Shown: positions 1-8,362 of the stretch, in pieces
Layout: each line of letters starts with the position of its first letter
Position numbering within the stretch: position 1 is the stretch's first letter
DNA from: JASBRS01 sp964496495
GTDB lineage: Bacteria; Deinococcota; Deinococci; Deinococcales; Trueperaceae
Direction of reading: 5' to 3'
DNA length: 64,000 bases
Assembly: GCA_964496495.1 (NCBI GenBank)
Contig: CAZBZU010000008.1
Coordinates: forward strand, 15,559-79,558
Program-made: the position numbers and the translations under genes
Notes under the pieces: model-generated
Seen by the model: only the letters and a program-made list of their open reading frames with translations
Database searches by the model: none
What the model was told of the DNA's origin: nothing

Positions 1-339
1 CTCGGCTATAGCGGCAGCTACGACGCCTCCAACCAGCAGCTGACCAGCGAGCTCCTCACCATCAGCGACCTGTCTCTCATCGTGCGCCCCGTGAAGGACC
101 TCTATGTTGGAGCCGTGCTCAACGACAGCTGGGACCTCACCGGCAACGATCCCAACGCCCCGCCGTTCAACCTCCAACCGACCTTCGTGGTGGCCTGGAA
201 CCGTTGCTGCTGGGCGCTCTACGGCTCCTGGAACAGCGCCAACGGGCAGATCAAGCTGGCGCTCACGACCCCCGGCTCGCAGCAGGGACTGCTGCAGATC
301 TTCAACACCGGGCTGATGCTGCCGGAGGCGAAGCCATGA
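1..339 (+). CDS. C-terminal fragment of an outer-membrane beta-barrel protein, LptD/OstA-like
   Basis: The frame is open from base 1, so the start lies outside the window and only the last 112 residues are visible. The fragment has alternating hydrophobic and polar stretches rich in Trp, Tyr and Phe, as in outer-membrane beta-strands. It contains a consecutive cysteine pair (RCCWALYGSW, about 43 residues from the end), which recalls the adjacent cysteines near the C terminus of LptD, the protein that inserts lipopolysaccharide into the outer membrane. The family assignment rests on this pattern only. The stop overlaps the start of the next gene (ATGA at 336-339), so the two are probably translationally coupled. 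It could be another barrel protein. Confidence 0.4.
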   Translation, partial: LGYSGSYDASNQQLTSELLTISDLSLIVRPVKDLYVGAVLNDSWDLTGNDPNAPPFNLQPTFVVAWNRCCWALYGSWNSANGQIKLALTTPGSQQGLLQIFNTGLMLPEAKP

Positions 340-1622
340 GGCGGCTGGCAGCGCTCTCGCCCCTGCTGGCCCTCGCCGCGCTGCTGGCGGGCTGCACCGG
401 CACCACCGAGAACGTGCCGCCGCTGCTGCTGGCCGTCGGCCAGGTGACCACGGCGACGCCCGCGCAACCCCAGCTGGTGCTGGTGGAGGACAACTTCTCC
501 TCCAGCCAGTCGACCACGCGCACGCTCAGCGTGGTCGCGGGCAGCGCCCGCGACCTCGACTACCCCGCGGTGGCGTCCGACGTGGTGGACCGCGCGGGGA
601 CACGCAGCGCCATGGTGGTGCTGACGCGCCAGCTGACGGCGAGCAGCAACCCCGACCCCGCCAGCCGGCTCGTCACCTTCAACCTGAGCGGCATCGATCC
701 GGCCACGCCCACCGCGTTCGACCAGACCGCCGCGATCCAGCTCACCGGCGGCACCAGCCCGGTGTTCCCGGGGTCGACCGGCATGAGCGGCCCCTGGTGC
801 TTCAGCGGCGTGACGGTGTCGCTCACCGGCCGCTACGTCACCCTGCTGGACGATCCCGCGGCCTGCGGCGACACCTCGGGCCGCTACCCGCGCCTGGTGC
901 AGCTGGACACCTCCACCACCCCGCCCGCGGTGACGACGGTCGAGCCGGCCGCCGGCTCGCAGCCGGTGCAGGCGACCGTGCCCTTCGACGACCAGGCCGA
1001 CACCGACGAGAGCCTGTACTTCCTGGTGGCGGGCGTGAACCAGGCGCTGGTCTACCAGGACCCCGTCCCCCACGACGCCAGCACCGCCCCGACGGCCTCC
1101 GTCGCCCAGCTCCCGACGCAGCAGCAGACGGCGCTGCTGGGCACCACCCCGGGCGGCGGCGTCACCCCGCAGCTGGTGGCCGTCACCAACCAGGATCCCA
1201 CCGCCGGGAACACCCTGACCTCGTACCTGCAGGCGGTCGACCTCACCGATCCCGCTGCGGCTACCAGCGTCGAGACGGCTCCGGGCGCGCGCACCTTCGC
1301 GTTCGACCCCGCCGGCATCAGCCAGCGCGTGGTGGTCGCCGGCGCCAGCAGCCTGGCCCTTCACGCCACGCCCGGCGACGACAAACCGATCGAGACGACC
1401 ACCCCCTACACCTACACCGGCGCGGCGGCGGCCATCGACCCGATCAACCGTTTCGGTTACGTGGTGGACGACGGCCGCATCGTGGTGATCGACCTGGACA
1501 CCGCCGCCAGCGCCCCGACCAGCTGGATTCCCTACGCGTTCCCCGTGGCCATCACCTTGCCGGTGAGCGCCGCCACCAACCTGAGCGTCACCACCGCCGC
1601 CTGGGCGCGGTCGGCGCCGTGA
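336..1622 (+). CDS. Predicted lipoprotein of unknown function
   Basis: A 428-aa protein with a classic lipoprotein signal: positively charged start (MRR), hydrophobic core and lipobox LAGC near residue 20, so it is expected to be lipidated and exported. The rest is rich in Thr, Ser, Ala, Val and Asp, without membrane segments. It reads like repeated beta-strand blades, for example FAFDPAGISQRVVVAG and FGYVVDDGRIVVIDLD, which suggests a beta-propeller (inference). The ATG start overlaps the stop of the upstream barrel gene by ATGA. Co-transcription with that gene suggests a role at the outer membrane. I do not recognise a specific family. Confidence 0.7.
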   Translation: MRRLAALSPLLALAALLAGCTGTTENVPPLLLAVGQVTTATPAQPQLVLVEDNFSSSQSTTRTLSVVAGSARDLDYPAVASDVVDRAGTRSAMVVLTRQLTASSNPDPASRLVTFNLSGIDPATPTAFDQTAAIQLTGGTSPVFPGSTGMSGPWCFSGVTVSLTGRYVTLLDDPAACGDTSGRYPRLVQLDTSTTPPAVTTVEPAAGSQPVQATVPFDDQADTDESLYFLVAGVNQALVYQDPVPHDASTAPTASVAQLPTQQQTALLGTTPGGGVTPQLVAVTNQDPTAGNTLTSYLQAVDLTDPAAATSVETAPGARTFAFDPAGISQRVVVAGASSLALHATPGDDKPIETTTPYTYTGAAAAIDPINRFGYVVDDGRIVVIDLDTAASAPTSWIPYAFPVAITLPVSAATNLSVTTAAWARSAP

Positions 1623-1662
1623 GCCGGCGGGCCGCCGCGGCCGGGCGCGCCGGGCCGGCCGG

Positions 1663-2664
1663 CTAGGCGGGCTCGGGGACCGAGCCGAGGCCGGCGATGC
1701 CGCCCCTGACGCGCTCCAACAGCCCGTGCTCGACGGCCCGCCGGGCCGTGGCCAGCGCGCTCGCCACGGCGCGAGCGTCGGCGCTGCCGTGGCCGATGAA
1801 GGCGTGACCGTCCACCCCCAGCAGCGGCTGGGCGCCGTACTCGGCGGGGTCCAAGCGGGCGGCGATGGCCCGCAAGCGGGGGCGCACCAGCAGCCCGCCG
1901 ATGCGGCTGCGGAGGTCGGCGCGCAGCGCCTCGCGCACCCACGAGAACAGCTCCCGCGCCTCGCCCTCGGCGAGCTTCAGCACCACGTTGCCGGTGAAGC
2001 CGTCGGTCACCACCACGTCGGTGACGCCGCGGAACAGGTCGCGGCCCTCGACGTTGCCGTGGAAGCGGATGCCGGGGGTGTCCTTCAGCAGCGCGTGCGC
2101 CTTGAGCACCAGGTCGGTGCCCTTCTCCGCCTCCTCGCCGATCGACATCAGCCCCACCGAGGGGTCGGCCACGCCCCACATGGTGCGCGCGAAGGCGCTG
2201 CCCATGATGGCGAAGCGCTGCAGGTGCGACGGGCGGCACTCGGCATTGGCTCCGACATCGATGAGCCCGACGAAGCCGCCCGCGACCGGGATGTTCGCCA
2301 GGATGCCGGGCCGCTCCACGCCGGGCAGGCGGCCGAGCACCAGCAACGCCGAGGCCATGGTGGCGCCCGAGTGACCCATGGACACCACCGCCGACGCCTC
2401 GCCGTCCTTCACCAGCCGGGTCGCCACCATGACGCTGCTGCCGCGGCGGCGGCGCACGTCCGCCGCGTGCTCGCTCATGCCGATGACGTCGCCCGCATGC
2501 CTCACGGGCAGGCTCGCCCCGTGCCGCGCCAGCTCGTCGGCCAGCCGCCGCTCGTCCCCGACAAGGATGACCTCGGTGCCTTCCCCAGCCGCACGGATCG
2601 CCCCCTCGACCGCCGCCTGAGGCATGCGGTCACCCCCCATGGCGTCGAGCGCGATCGGTTCCAT
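1663..2664 (-). CDS. plsX: Phosphate acyltransferase PlsX
   Basis: PlsX makes acyl-phosphate from acyl-ACP, the first step of the PlsX/PlsY route to phosphatidic acid; it is a peripheral membrane enzyme. The 333-aa product begins MEPIALDAMGGDRMPQ, the family's conserved N terminus, and contains GHSGATMASALLVLGR, LIDVGANAECRP, MSIGEEAEKGT and VVTDGFTGNVVLK, all typical. Length is normal. The frame stays open upstream, but the ATG at 2664 begins the conserved domain and lies 8 nt after a TATACT -10, which supports this start. It diverges from the pseudouridine synthase gene. The usual fabD, fabH and acpP neighbours are absent. Confidence 0.95.
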   Translation of the reverse strand: MEPIALDAMGGDRMPQAAVEGAIRAAGEGTEVILVGDERRLADELARHGASLPVRHAGDVIGMSEHAADVRRRRGSSVMVATRLVKDGEASAVVSMGHSGATMASALLVLGRLPGVERPGILANIPVAGGFVGLIDVGANAECRPSHLQRFAIMGSAFARTMWGVADPSVGLMSIGEEAEKGTDLVLKAHALLKDTPGIRFHGNVEGRDLFRGVTDVVVTDGFTGNVVLKLAEGEARELFSWVREALRADLRSRIGGLLVRPRLRAIAARLDPAEYGAQPLLGVDGHAFIGHGSADARAVASALATARRAVEHGLLERVRGGIAGLGSVPEPA

Positions 2665-2672
2665 ATCCAGGG

Positions 2673-2715
2673 AGTATAGCGCCGCTGCCGCGGGCTTCCC
2701 GGCACCCGCTAGACT
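2673..2715. promoter_or_regulatory. Divergent leaderless promoters for plsX and rluD-like gene
   Basis: On the minus strand TATACT (2673-2678) lies 8 nt before the plsX ATG. On the plus strand TAGACT (2710-2715) lies 7 nt before the GTG at 2723. Both spacings would start the transcript at or beside the start codon. Confidence 0.65.
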
Positions 2716-2722
2716 GGCGGGC

Positions 2723-3661
2723 GTGGACGTCCGCAGCTTCGAGGCCCCCAGCGGCGAGCGGCTCGACGTGGCCATCGCCATGGCCCTCGAGCTCTCCCGC
2801 ACCTACGCCAAGGAACTCGTCAGCGAAGGCTACGTGACCATCGACGGGCGGCCGGTCGGCAAGGCGGCGCACAGGCTCGGCGGCGACGAGATCGTGTCGG
2901 TGCTGCTGCCCCCGCCGAAGCCGATGCTGGTCGAGCCCGAGGACATCGATCTGGACGTCATCTACGAGGACGACGACCTGGCGGCGATCAACAAGCCGCC
3001 GAACCTGGTGGCGCACCCCACCGCCACGCTGCGCTCGGGCACGGTCGTGAACGCCCTGCTGGGGCGCATGACGCTCTCCAAGGAGAAGCTGTTCGACCCG
3101 GCGGAGGGCAGCTACCGGCCGGGCATCGTGCACCGCCTCGACAAGGACACCTCCGGCGTGATGGTGGTCGCCAAGAACGACGCGGCGCACCGCCACCTGG
3201 CCGCCTCGTTCAAGAAGCGCTTGACCGAGAAGGAGTACGTGGCCATCGCGGCCGGCGAGCTGGACGACGCCGTCCACCTGGACGCGGCCATCGGCCGGCA
3301 CCCGGTCCGGCGCCAGGAGATGACGGTGGGCGGCGAGCGGCCCAGAACCGCCGTCACCGTCTTCCGCGCCATCGCGCGCGTCCCCGGCTACGTCCTGGTG
3401 AAGGCCAAGCCGCACTCCGGCCGCACCCACCAGATCCGCGTGCACCTCGCGCACCTCGGCGCCCCGGTCCTGGGCGACAGCGTCTACGGCCGCGCCTCCG
3501 AGGTCATCGACCGCCAGGCGCTGCACGCCTACCGCCTGACGCTCCCCCACCCGCGCGACAACCAGGCCATCACCTTCCTGGCCCAGGTGCCGGTCGACAT
3601 GGTGAGCGCCTGGCTGCGGCTGGGCGGCAGCTGGCCGCCCAACGACGACGAGGATCTCTAG
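2723..3661 (+). CDS. rluD: RluA/RluD-family 23S rRNA pseudouridine synthase
   Basis: A 312-aa RNA pseudouridine synthase. Residues about 12-75 form an S4 RNA-binding domain (LDVAIAMALELSRTYAKELV). The catalytic domain holds GIVHRLDKDTSG, with Asp140 as the expected catalytic aspartate, and the C-terminal SGRTHQIRVHLAHLG motif. RluD modifies helix 69 of 23S rRNA in other bacteria; exact specificity here cannot be read from sequence, since RluA and RluC paralogues look similar. The GTG at 2723 was chosen because it is directly preceded by a leaderless -10 and starts just before the S4 domain. The next gene begins 2 nt after the stop. Confidence 0.85.
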   Translation: MDVRSFEAPSGERLDVAIAMALELSRTYAKELVSEGYVTIDGRPVGKAAHRLGGDEIVSVLLPPPKPMLVEPEDIDLDVIYEDDDLAAINKPPNLVAHPTATLRSGTVVNALLGRMTLSKEKLFDPAEGSYRPGIVHRLDKDTSGVMVVAKNDAAHRHLAASFKKRLTEKEYVAIAAGELDDAVHLDAAIGRHPVRRQEMTVGGERPRTAVTVFRAIARVPGYVLVKAKPHSGRTHQIRVHLAHLGAPVLGDSVYGRASEVIDRQALHAYRLTLPHPRDNQAITFLAQVPVDMVSAWLRLGGSWPPNDDEDL

Positions 3662-3663
3662 CC

Positions 3664-4335
3664 GTGGTGTCGCCGCTGTGGCTGCTGGTGTACGCGCTGC
3701 TGCTGCTGGCGCTGGTCTTCGCCGCCCTCGGCGTCACGACGCTGGGGCGCCGCGGCCGCCTCGGCGGCGTGCTCCACCTGCTCTCCGCGCTGGTGATGCT
3801 GTGCCTCTCGGCCCTGGCGCTGACGCTGGCGGTGGGCATCCACGGCTATCAGGCGCTGACCCACGAGACCACCGCCGCCACGGTGGAGGTGACGCGCCTG
3901 GCGCCCGCGACCTACCGCGCGACCGTCACCTTCCCCGGCGGCGAGCGCCACAGCTACCGGCTCAGGGGCGACGAGCTCTACGTCGATGCCCACATCCTCA
4001 AGTGGAAGCCGCTGGCGACCCTGGTGGGGCTGCACACCGGCTACCGCCTCGACCGCATCGAGGGGCGCTACGCCAGCATCGAGGACGAGCGCAGCAAGCC
4101 CCACACCGCCTACGTCCTGCAACCCGGCGGCCGCCTCGACGTCTTCGACCTCGCCCGGCGCTACCGGATCCTGGCGCCGCTGGTGGACGCCCGTTACGGC
4201 AGCGGCACCTTCGTGAGCCTGCACGGCGGCGGCCGCTTCGTCATCCGCGTCTCGACGACCGGCCTGCTGGTGCGGCGCGCCAGCGACGGTCCGGCGCCCG
4301 GAGCGGCCGGCGGCGCGCCCGGCGGGCTCGGGTAG
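3664..4335 (+). CDS. Conserved two-helix membrane protein of unknown function
   Basis: A 223-aa protein starting at a GTG 2 nt after the rluD stop, so probably in the same transcript. Two hydrophobic helices (about residues 5-25 and 38-60) are followed by a soluble domain of about 150 residues with DELYVDAHILKWKP and GYRLDRIEGRYASIEDE. Similar proteins in proteobacteria are often annotated as cation or multidrug efflux pump, but two helices and a soluble domain give no support for a pump. Function unknown. The last 15 residues are a Gly/Ala/Pro tail. Confidence 0.6.
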   Translation: MVSPLWLLVYALLLLALVFAALGVTTLGRRGRLGGVLHLLSALVMLCLSALALTLAVGIHGYQALTHETTAATVEVTRLAPATYRATVTFPGGERHSYRLRGDELYVDAHILKWKPLATLVGLHTGYRLDRIEGRYASIEDERSKPHTAYVLQPGGRLDVFDLARRYRILAPLVDARYGSGTFVSLHGGGRFVIRVSTTGLLVRRASDGPAPGAAGGAPGGLG

Positions 4336-4338
4336 ACT
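4333..4338 (+). promoter_or_regulatory. -10 element (TAGACT) before the oligopeptidase operon
   Basis: TAGACT lies 34 nt before the GTG at 4373. A Shine-Dalgarno AAGGAGGG (about 4358-4365) sits before the start, so this transcript is leadered, unlike many others here. No convincing -35 was found. Confidence 0.45.
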
Positions 4339-4372
4339 GGTCGGCGGACGACGGCGGAAGGAGGGTGATCGC

Positions 4373-6190
4373 GTGGCTGAGGCCGATCTCCCCCACTGGC
4401 AGATGGACAGCATCTACCCGGGGCTCGCCAGCCCGGAGTACGCCGAGGACCGGCGCGCGCTGCGGGCCGGCGTCGCGGACCTGGAGCGGTTCCTCGACCA
4501 GCACGACGTTAGGGGGCGGGGCGGCGGAAGCGACCCGCTGCCGGTGCTGGACGCCCTGGTGGAGCGGCTCAATGCGCTCTACCTCACCTTCCAGACGGTA
4601 GGCTCGTACCTCGCCAACACCCTCTCGGTCGACGCCGGCAACGACCAGGCGCGCGCGGAGCTCAGCTCGCTCGACCCGCTCGGCGCCCGCCTCGGCGCGG
4701 CCGTGGCGCGCATCACCGCCTGGGTGGGGGAGCTCGACGTGGACGCTCTGGCGAGCCGCTCGGAGGCGGTCGCGCGGCACGCCTACCCGCTGCGCCGGCT
4801 CAAGGCCGAGGCGCGGCACCTGATGGGCGAGGAGGCCGAGGCGCTGGCGGCCGCCATGGACTCCAGCGGCGCCAGCGCCTGGGAACGGCTGCACACCGAC
4901 CTGGTGAGCCAGCGCAGCGTGCGGGCCAGCATCCCGCCCGGAGACGAGCCTCGCGAGCACGGCCTGGCCGCGCTGGCCGTGGCCCTCACCGACGACCGCG
5001 AAGAGGTGCGCAAGGCGGCCTTCGAGGCGCAGGCGCGGCTGCTGGGCGCCGACGCCGTGGTCCACGCCGCCTCCATCAACGGCGTGAAGGGGCAGACGCA
5101 GGAGCTGGCGCGGCGCCGCGGCTGGGGATCGGTGCTCGAGAGCAGCCTGTTCGACAACGGCATCGACGAGGCCAGCCTCGGCGCCATGCGCACCGCCACC
5201 GGCGAGGCCGCCCCGACCATGCGCCGCTACCTGCGCGCCAAGGCCGGCTTCCTCGGCAAGCCGGCCATGAACTGGTGGGACCTGCAGGCGCCGGTCGCGG
5301 CGGGCGCGGCGCAGCGCTTCACCTGGGAGGACGCCAAGGCGTTCGTGATCGAGCGCTTCGGCCGCTACTCGCCGGGGCTGGCGGCCTTCGCCGAGCGCGC
5401 CTTCGAGGAAGGCTGGGTGGACGTCCCGCCACGCGCCGGCAAGCGCAACGGGGCGTTCTGCAGCCCCGTGCGCGGCCGCCGCGAGTCGCGCGTGATGCTC
5501 AACTTCGGCGGCCGCCTGAGCGACGTCTTCACGCTGGCGCACGAGCTCGGCCACGCCTATCACAACGACTGCAGCTACCGCTTCGGGCGCACGGTGCTGC
5601 AGTCGCAGCTGCCCATGACGCTGGCGGAGACCGCCAGCATCTTCTGCGAGACGCTGGTGACGAACGGCCTGCTGGACGAGACCGACGAGGCCGGCGAGCT
5701 CGCCATCCTGGAGCAGGACCTGCGCCACACCACGCAGCTGGTGCTGGACGTCGAGGCGCGCTTCGCTTTCGAGTCGGCGGTGGTGGAGCGGCGCGCCGAG
5801 CGCGCGCTGGCCCCCGCGGAGCTGGACGCGCTGATGGAGAGCGCGCAACGCGAGGCGTACGGCGACGGCCTGGCGGACGGGCCGCTGCACCCGCTGGCGT
5901 GGGCGGAGAAGCCGCACTACTACTTCGGCGGCCAGCCGTTCTACAACTACCCGTACACCTTCGGCTTCCTGTTCGGTCGCGGGCTCTACAGCGCCTACCG
6001 TCAGGACCCGGACGGCTTCGTGGGGCGCTACGATGAGCTCCTCGCCGGCACCGGCATGGCCGCCGCGGCCGAGCTGGCGAGCGCCTTCGGCATCGACATC
6101 CGCAGTCCCGGCTTCTGGCGCGGCAGCCTCTCGGTGGCCGAGGAGCGGGTGGCGCGTTACGAGGCGCTCGTAGGGAAGGTGACGTCATGA
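4373..6190 (+). CDS. pepF: Oligoendopeptidase F-type M3 metallopeptidase
   Basis: A 605-aa cytoplasmic zinc peptidase that would cut imported or proteasome-sized oligopeptides. The zinc motif HELGHAYH is at residues 390-397, with the downstream glutamate ligand at Glu419 (TLAETASIFCETL), the normal M3 arrangement. Length matches the PepF/M3 family. GTG start with a strong Shine-Dalgarno. The stop overlaps the start of the SDR gene (ATGA). Downstream genes encode an M20 hydrolase and a dipeptide-type ABC importer, so this enzyme probably handles peptides taken up by that system (inference). Confidence 0.88.
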   Translation: MAEADLPHWQMDSIYPGLASPEYAEDRRALRAGVADLERFLDQHDVRGRGGGSDPLPVLDALVERLNALYLTFQTVGSYLANTLSVDAGNDQARAELSSLDPLGARLGAAVARITAWVGELDVDALASRSEAVARHAYPLRRLKAEARHLMGEEAEALAAAMDSSGASAWERLHTDLVSQRSVRASIPPGDEPREHGLAALAVALTDDREEVRKAAFEAQARLLGADAVVHAASINGVKGQTQELARRRGWGSVLESSLFDNGIDEASLGAMRTATGEAAPTMRRYLRAKAGFLGKPAMNWWDLQAPVAAGAAQRFTWEDAKAFVIERFGRYSPGLAAFAERAFEEGWVDVPPRAGKRNGAFCSPVRGRRESRVMLNFGGRLSDVFTLAHELGHAYHNDCSYRFGRTVLQSQLPMTLAETASIFCETLVTNGLLDETDEAGELAILEQDLRHTTQLVLDVEARFAFESAVVERRAERALAPAELDALMESAQREAYGDGLADGPLHPLAWAEKPHYYFGGQPFYNYPYTFGFLFGRGLYSAYRQDPDGFVGRYDELLAGTGMAAAAELASAFGIDIRSPGFWRGSLSVAEERVARYEALVGKVTS

Positions 6191-6966
6191 GCTACCGTGA
6201 TCTCTTCGACCTCTCGGGTAAGCGAGCGCTGGTGGTGGGTGCCGGCTCCGGCATCGGGCGAGCGTCGGCCGCCGGGCTGGCGGACTTCGGCGCCGAGGTG
6301 ACCTGCGCGGACGTCAAGGAAGACGCCGCCAGGGCCGCCGCGGCTGAGATCGAGGAGCGCGGCGGGAAGGCCGATGCCGCCGTCGTGGACATCACCCGGG
6401 AGGACCAGGTGGCGGCGCTGATCGCCCGCATGCCGTCCCTCGAGGTGGTGGTGTCCACGCCGTCGATCAACGTGCGCAAGCCGCTCCTGGAGATCACCAG
6501 CGACGAGTTCCAGCGCGTCATCGACCTCAATCTGAAGGGCAGCTTCCTGCTGATGCGGGCCGCCGGGGCGCGCATGGCCGAGGCCGGCAAGGGCAGCCTG
6601 GTGCTGTTCTCGTCGATCCGCGCGCAGGTGGTCGAGCCCGGCCAGGGCGTGTACGCCGCCACCAAGGCGGGGACGTTGCAGATGATCCGGGCGCTGGCGG
6701 CCGAGCTGGGCCCCAGGGGGGTGCGGGCGAACGCGGTGGCGCCGGGGGTGGTGGAGACCCCGCTCACCGCGCAGATCAAGGACCGGCCCGAGTGGTACCG
6801 CGCCTACGCCGAGAAGAGCGCCCTGGGCCGCTGGGCGCAAGCCAGCGAGATGGTGGGCGCGGTGGTCTACCTCGCCAGCGACGCGTCCAGTTACGTCACC
6901 GGCTCCCTGATGCTGGTGGACGGCGGCTGGACCGCGGTGGACGGGCGCTTCACGCCGCCGCTGTGA
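6187..6966 (+). CDS. Short-chain dehydrogenase/reductase with altered NNAG motif
   Basis: A 259-aa classical-SDR-sized oxidoreductase. The nucleotide-binding GAGSGIG is at residues 18-24, catalytic Ser143, Tyr156 and Lys160 (YAATK) are present, and the C terminus has the usual MLVDGGWT. The NNAG motif that normally stabilises the central sheet is replaced by VSTPSINVRKPL. The Asp in TCADVK after strand 2 suggests NAD(H) preference. It overlaps pepF by ATGA and so shares its transcript. Substrate unknown; co-transcription with peptide-handling genes hints at an amino-acid or keto-acid derivative. Confidence 0.8.
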   Translation: MSYRDLFDLSGKRALVVGAGSGIGRASAAGLADFGAEVTCADVKEDAARAAAAEIEERGGKADAAVVDITREDQVAALIARMPSLEVVVSTPSINVRKPLLEITSDEFQRVIDLNLKGSFLLMRAAGARMAEAGKGSLVLFSSIRAQVVEPGQGVYAATKAGTLQMIRALAAELGPRGVRANAVAPGVVETPLTAQIKDRPEWYRAYAEKSALGRWAQASEMVGAVVYLASDASSYVTGSLMLVDGGWTAVDGRFTPPL

Positions 6967-7050
6967 CCGGGCCCCTCGCGGGCGCCGGGCTGCCTCGCCC
7001 CTCTCGGCGCGTCCCCTCGGGCGCGCGCCGGTGAGGGCGGCGGTGGCCGC

Positions 7051-8361
7051 ATGAGCCTCGGCGACGCCGCGCGCAGGGCGGCCGCCGCGGTCGACGCGGC
7101 CCGCGTGACGGCGCTGGCTCAGGGGCTGGTTCGCCGCCGCAGCGTGGTGGAGCCCGCCAGCGGCGGCAACGAGCGGGCCGCCGCGGAGTTCGTCGCCGAG
7201 GCGCTGCGCTCCTCGGGCTTCGAGCCGCTGGTCGAGGAGGTCGCGCCCGGGCGGCCCAACGTCATCTGCGACTGGGCCGGCAGCGCCTTCGACCCCTCCC
7301 GGCACCGCACCCTCATGTTCGAGGGGCACACCGACGTGGTCACCGAGGGCGACGCGGCGCAGTGGCGCGTGCCGCCCTTCGAAGGGCGCATCGAAGGGGA
7401 CGTGTTGCACGGCCGCGGCAGCGCCGACATGAAGGCCGGCGTGGCGGCCGCCGTCGCGGCCCTGGAGGCGGTGCGCGGCGCAGTCCCGGACCTGCCCGGA
7501 CGCATCCGCCTGGGGATCGTGGTGGACGAGGAGAGCATGATGCTCGGCATCAAGTCGTTCGTCGAGCGAGGCTGGGCGGACGAGGTGTCGGGCGCCATCA
7601 TCTGCGAGCCGGAGGAGAACGAGATCTGCCTGTTCCAGAAGGGCGCGATGCGCGTGAACGTGCTGATTCGGGGCGTGATGAGCCACGGCGCCATGCCCTA
7701 CGCCGGCGTCAACCCCATCCTCGGGCTGGCCGACGTGATCGCCGGCGTGCGCGAGCTGGAGCGAGCCGAGCAGGCCCGCCTGGGCGAGCACCCCTACCTC
7801 GGCCTGCCCTGGCTGACGCCCACCATCGTGCGCGCGCCGGCGACCGCCGAGGCGCAGCACAACGTCGTGCCCGACGAGGCGTACCTGGCGCTGGACATCC
7901 GCACCGCTCCCGGGCAGGACCACGACGCGCTGCTGCAGGCGCTGAAGGACCTGGCGGCACGCGTCGCGTCGCGAACCGAACGGCTCGACCTCGAGGTCGC
8001 CTGCTTCGAGTCGCGCCCGTGGACGCAGACGCCAGCGGACGACCCGCTGGTGCGGGCCATCGAGCGGGCCTACCCCGACGTGCTCGGCAGCGCCCCTCGC
8101 TACGGCGGGGTGCCGGGCGCCACCGACGGCACCATCCTGTGGGCCTGGCGGGACATCCCCATCGTCACCATCGGCCCCGGCGACCGCACCATCCCGCACC
8201 AGGTAGACGAGTTCGTGCGCCTGCCGGAGGTGGTGGACGCGGCGCGGCTTTACGCCGCCGCGGCCGTGGAGTACCTTGGACTCGACATCCCAGCCGAAGC
8301 CCCCGACACGCACGGGTCGAGCCGCGCGAGCCAGGCGACGAGCGCCTCGAAGGAGGACTGA
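7051..8361 (+). CDS. M20-family metallohydrolase (ArgE/DapE/carboxypeptidase G2 type)
   Basis: A 436-aa di-zinc amidohydrolase or peptidase. Expected metal ligands are present: His93 in GHTDV, bridging Asp126 in GSADMKAG, the catalytic pair Glu160-Glu161 in VVDEES, a carboxylate in ICEPEEN and His383 in TIPHQVDE. The family removes acyl groups from amino acids or cleaves dipeptides; the substrate cannot be decided here. It lies 84 nt after the SDR gene and 1 nt before the start of a binding-protein gene, so it is probably dedicated to what that transporter imports. The C terminus ends in a low-complexity tail. Confidence 0.85.
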   Translation: MSLGDAARRAAAAVDAARVTALAQGLVRRRSVVEPASGGNERAAAEFVAEALRSSGFEPLVEEVAPGRPNVICDWAGSAFDPSRHRTLMFEGHTDVVTEGDAAQWRVPPFEGRIEGDVLHGRGSADMKAGVAAAVAALEAVRGAVPDLPGRIRLGIVVDEESMMLGIKSFVERGWADEVSGAIICEPEENEICLFQKGAMRVNVLIRGVMSHGAMPYAGVNPILGLADVIAGVRELERAEQARLGEHPYLGLPWLTPTIVRAPATAEAQHNVVPDEAYLALDIRTAPGQDHDALLQALKDLAARVASRTERLDLEVACFESRPWTQTPADDPLVRAIERAYPDVLGSAPRYGGVPGATDGTILWAWRDIPIVTIGPGDRTIPHQVDEFVRLPEVVDAARLYAAAAVEYLGLDIPAEAPDTHGSSRASQATSASKED

Positions 8362-8362
8362 C

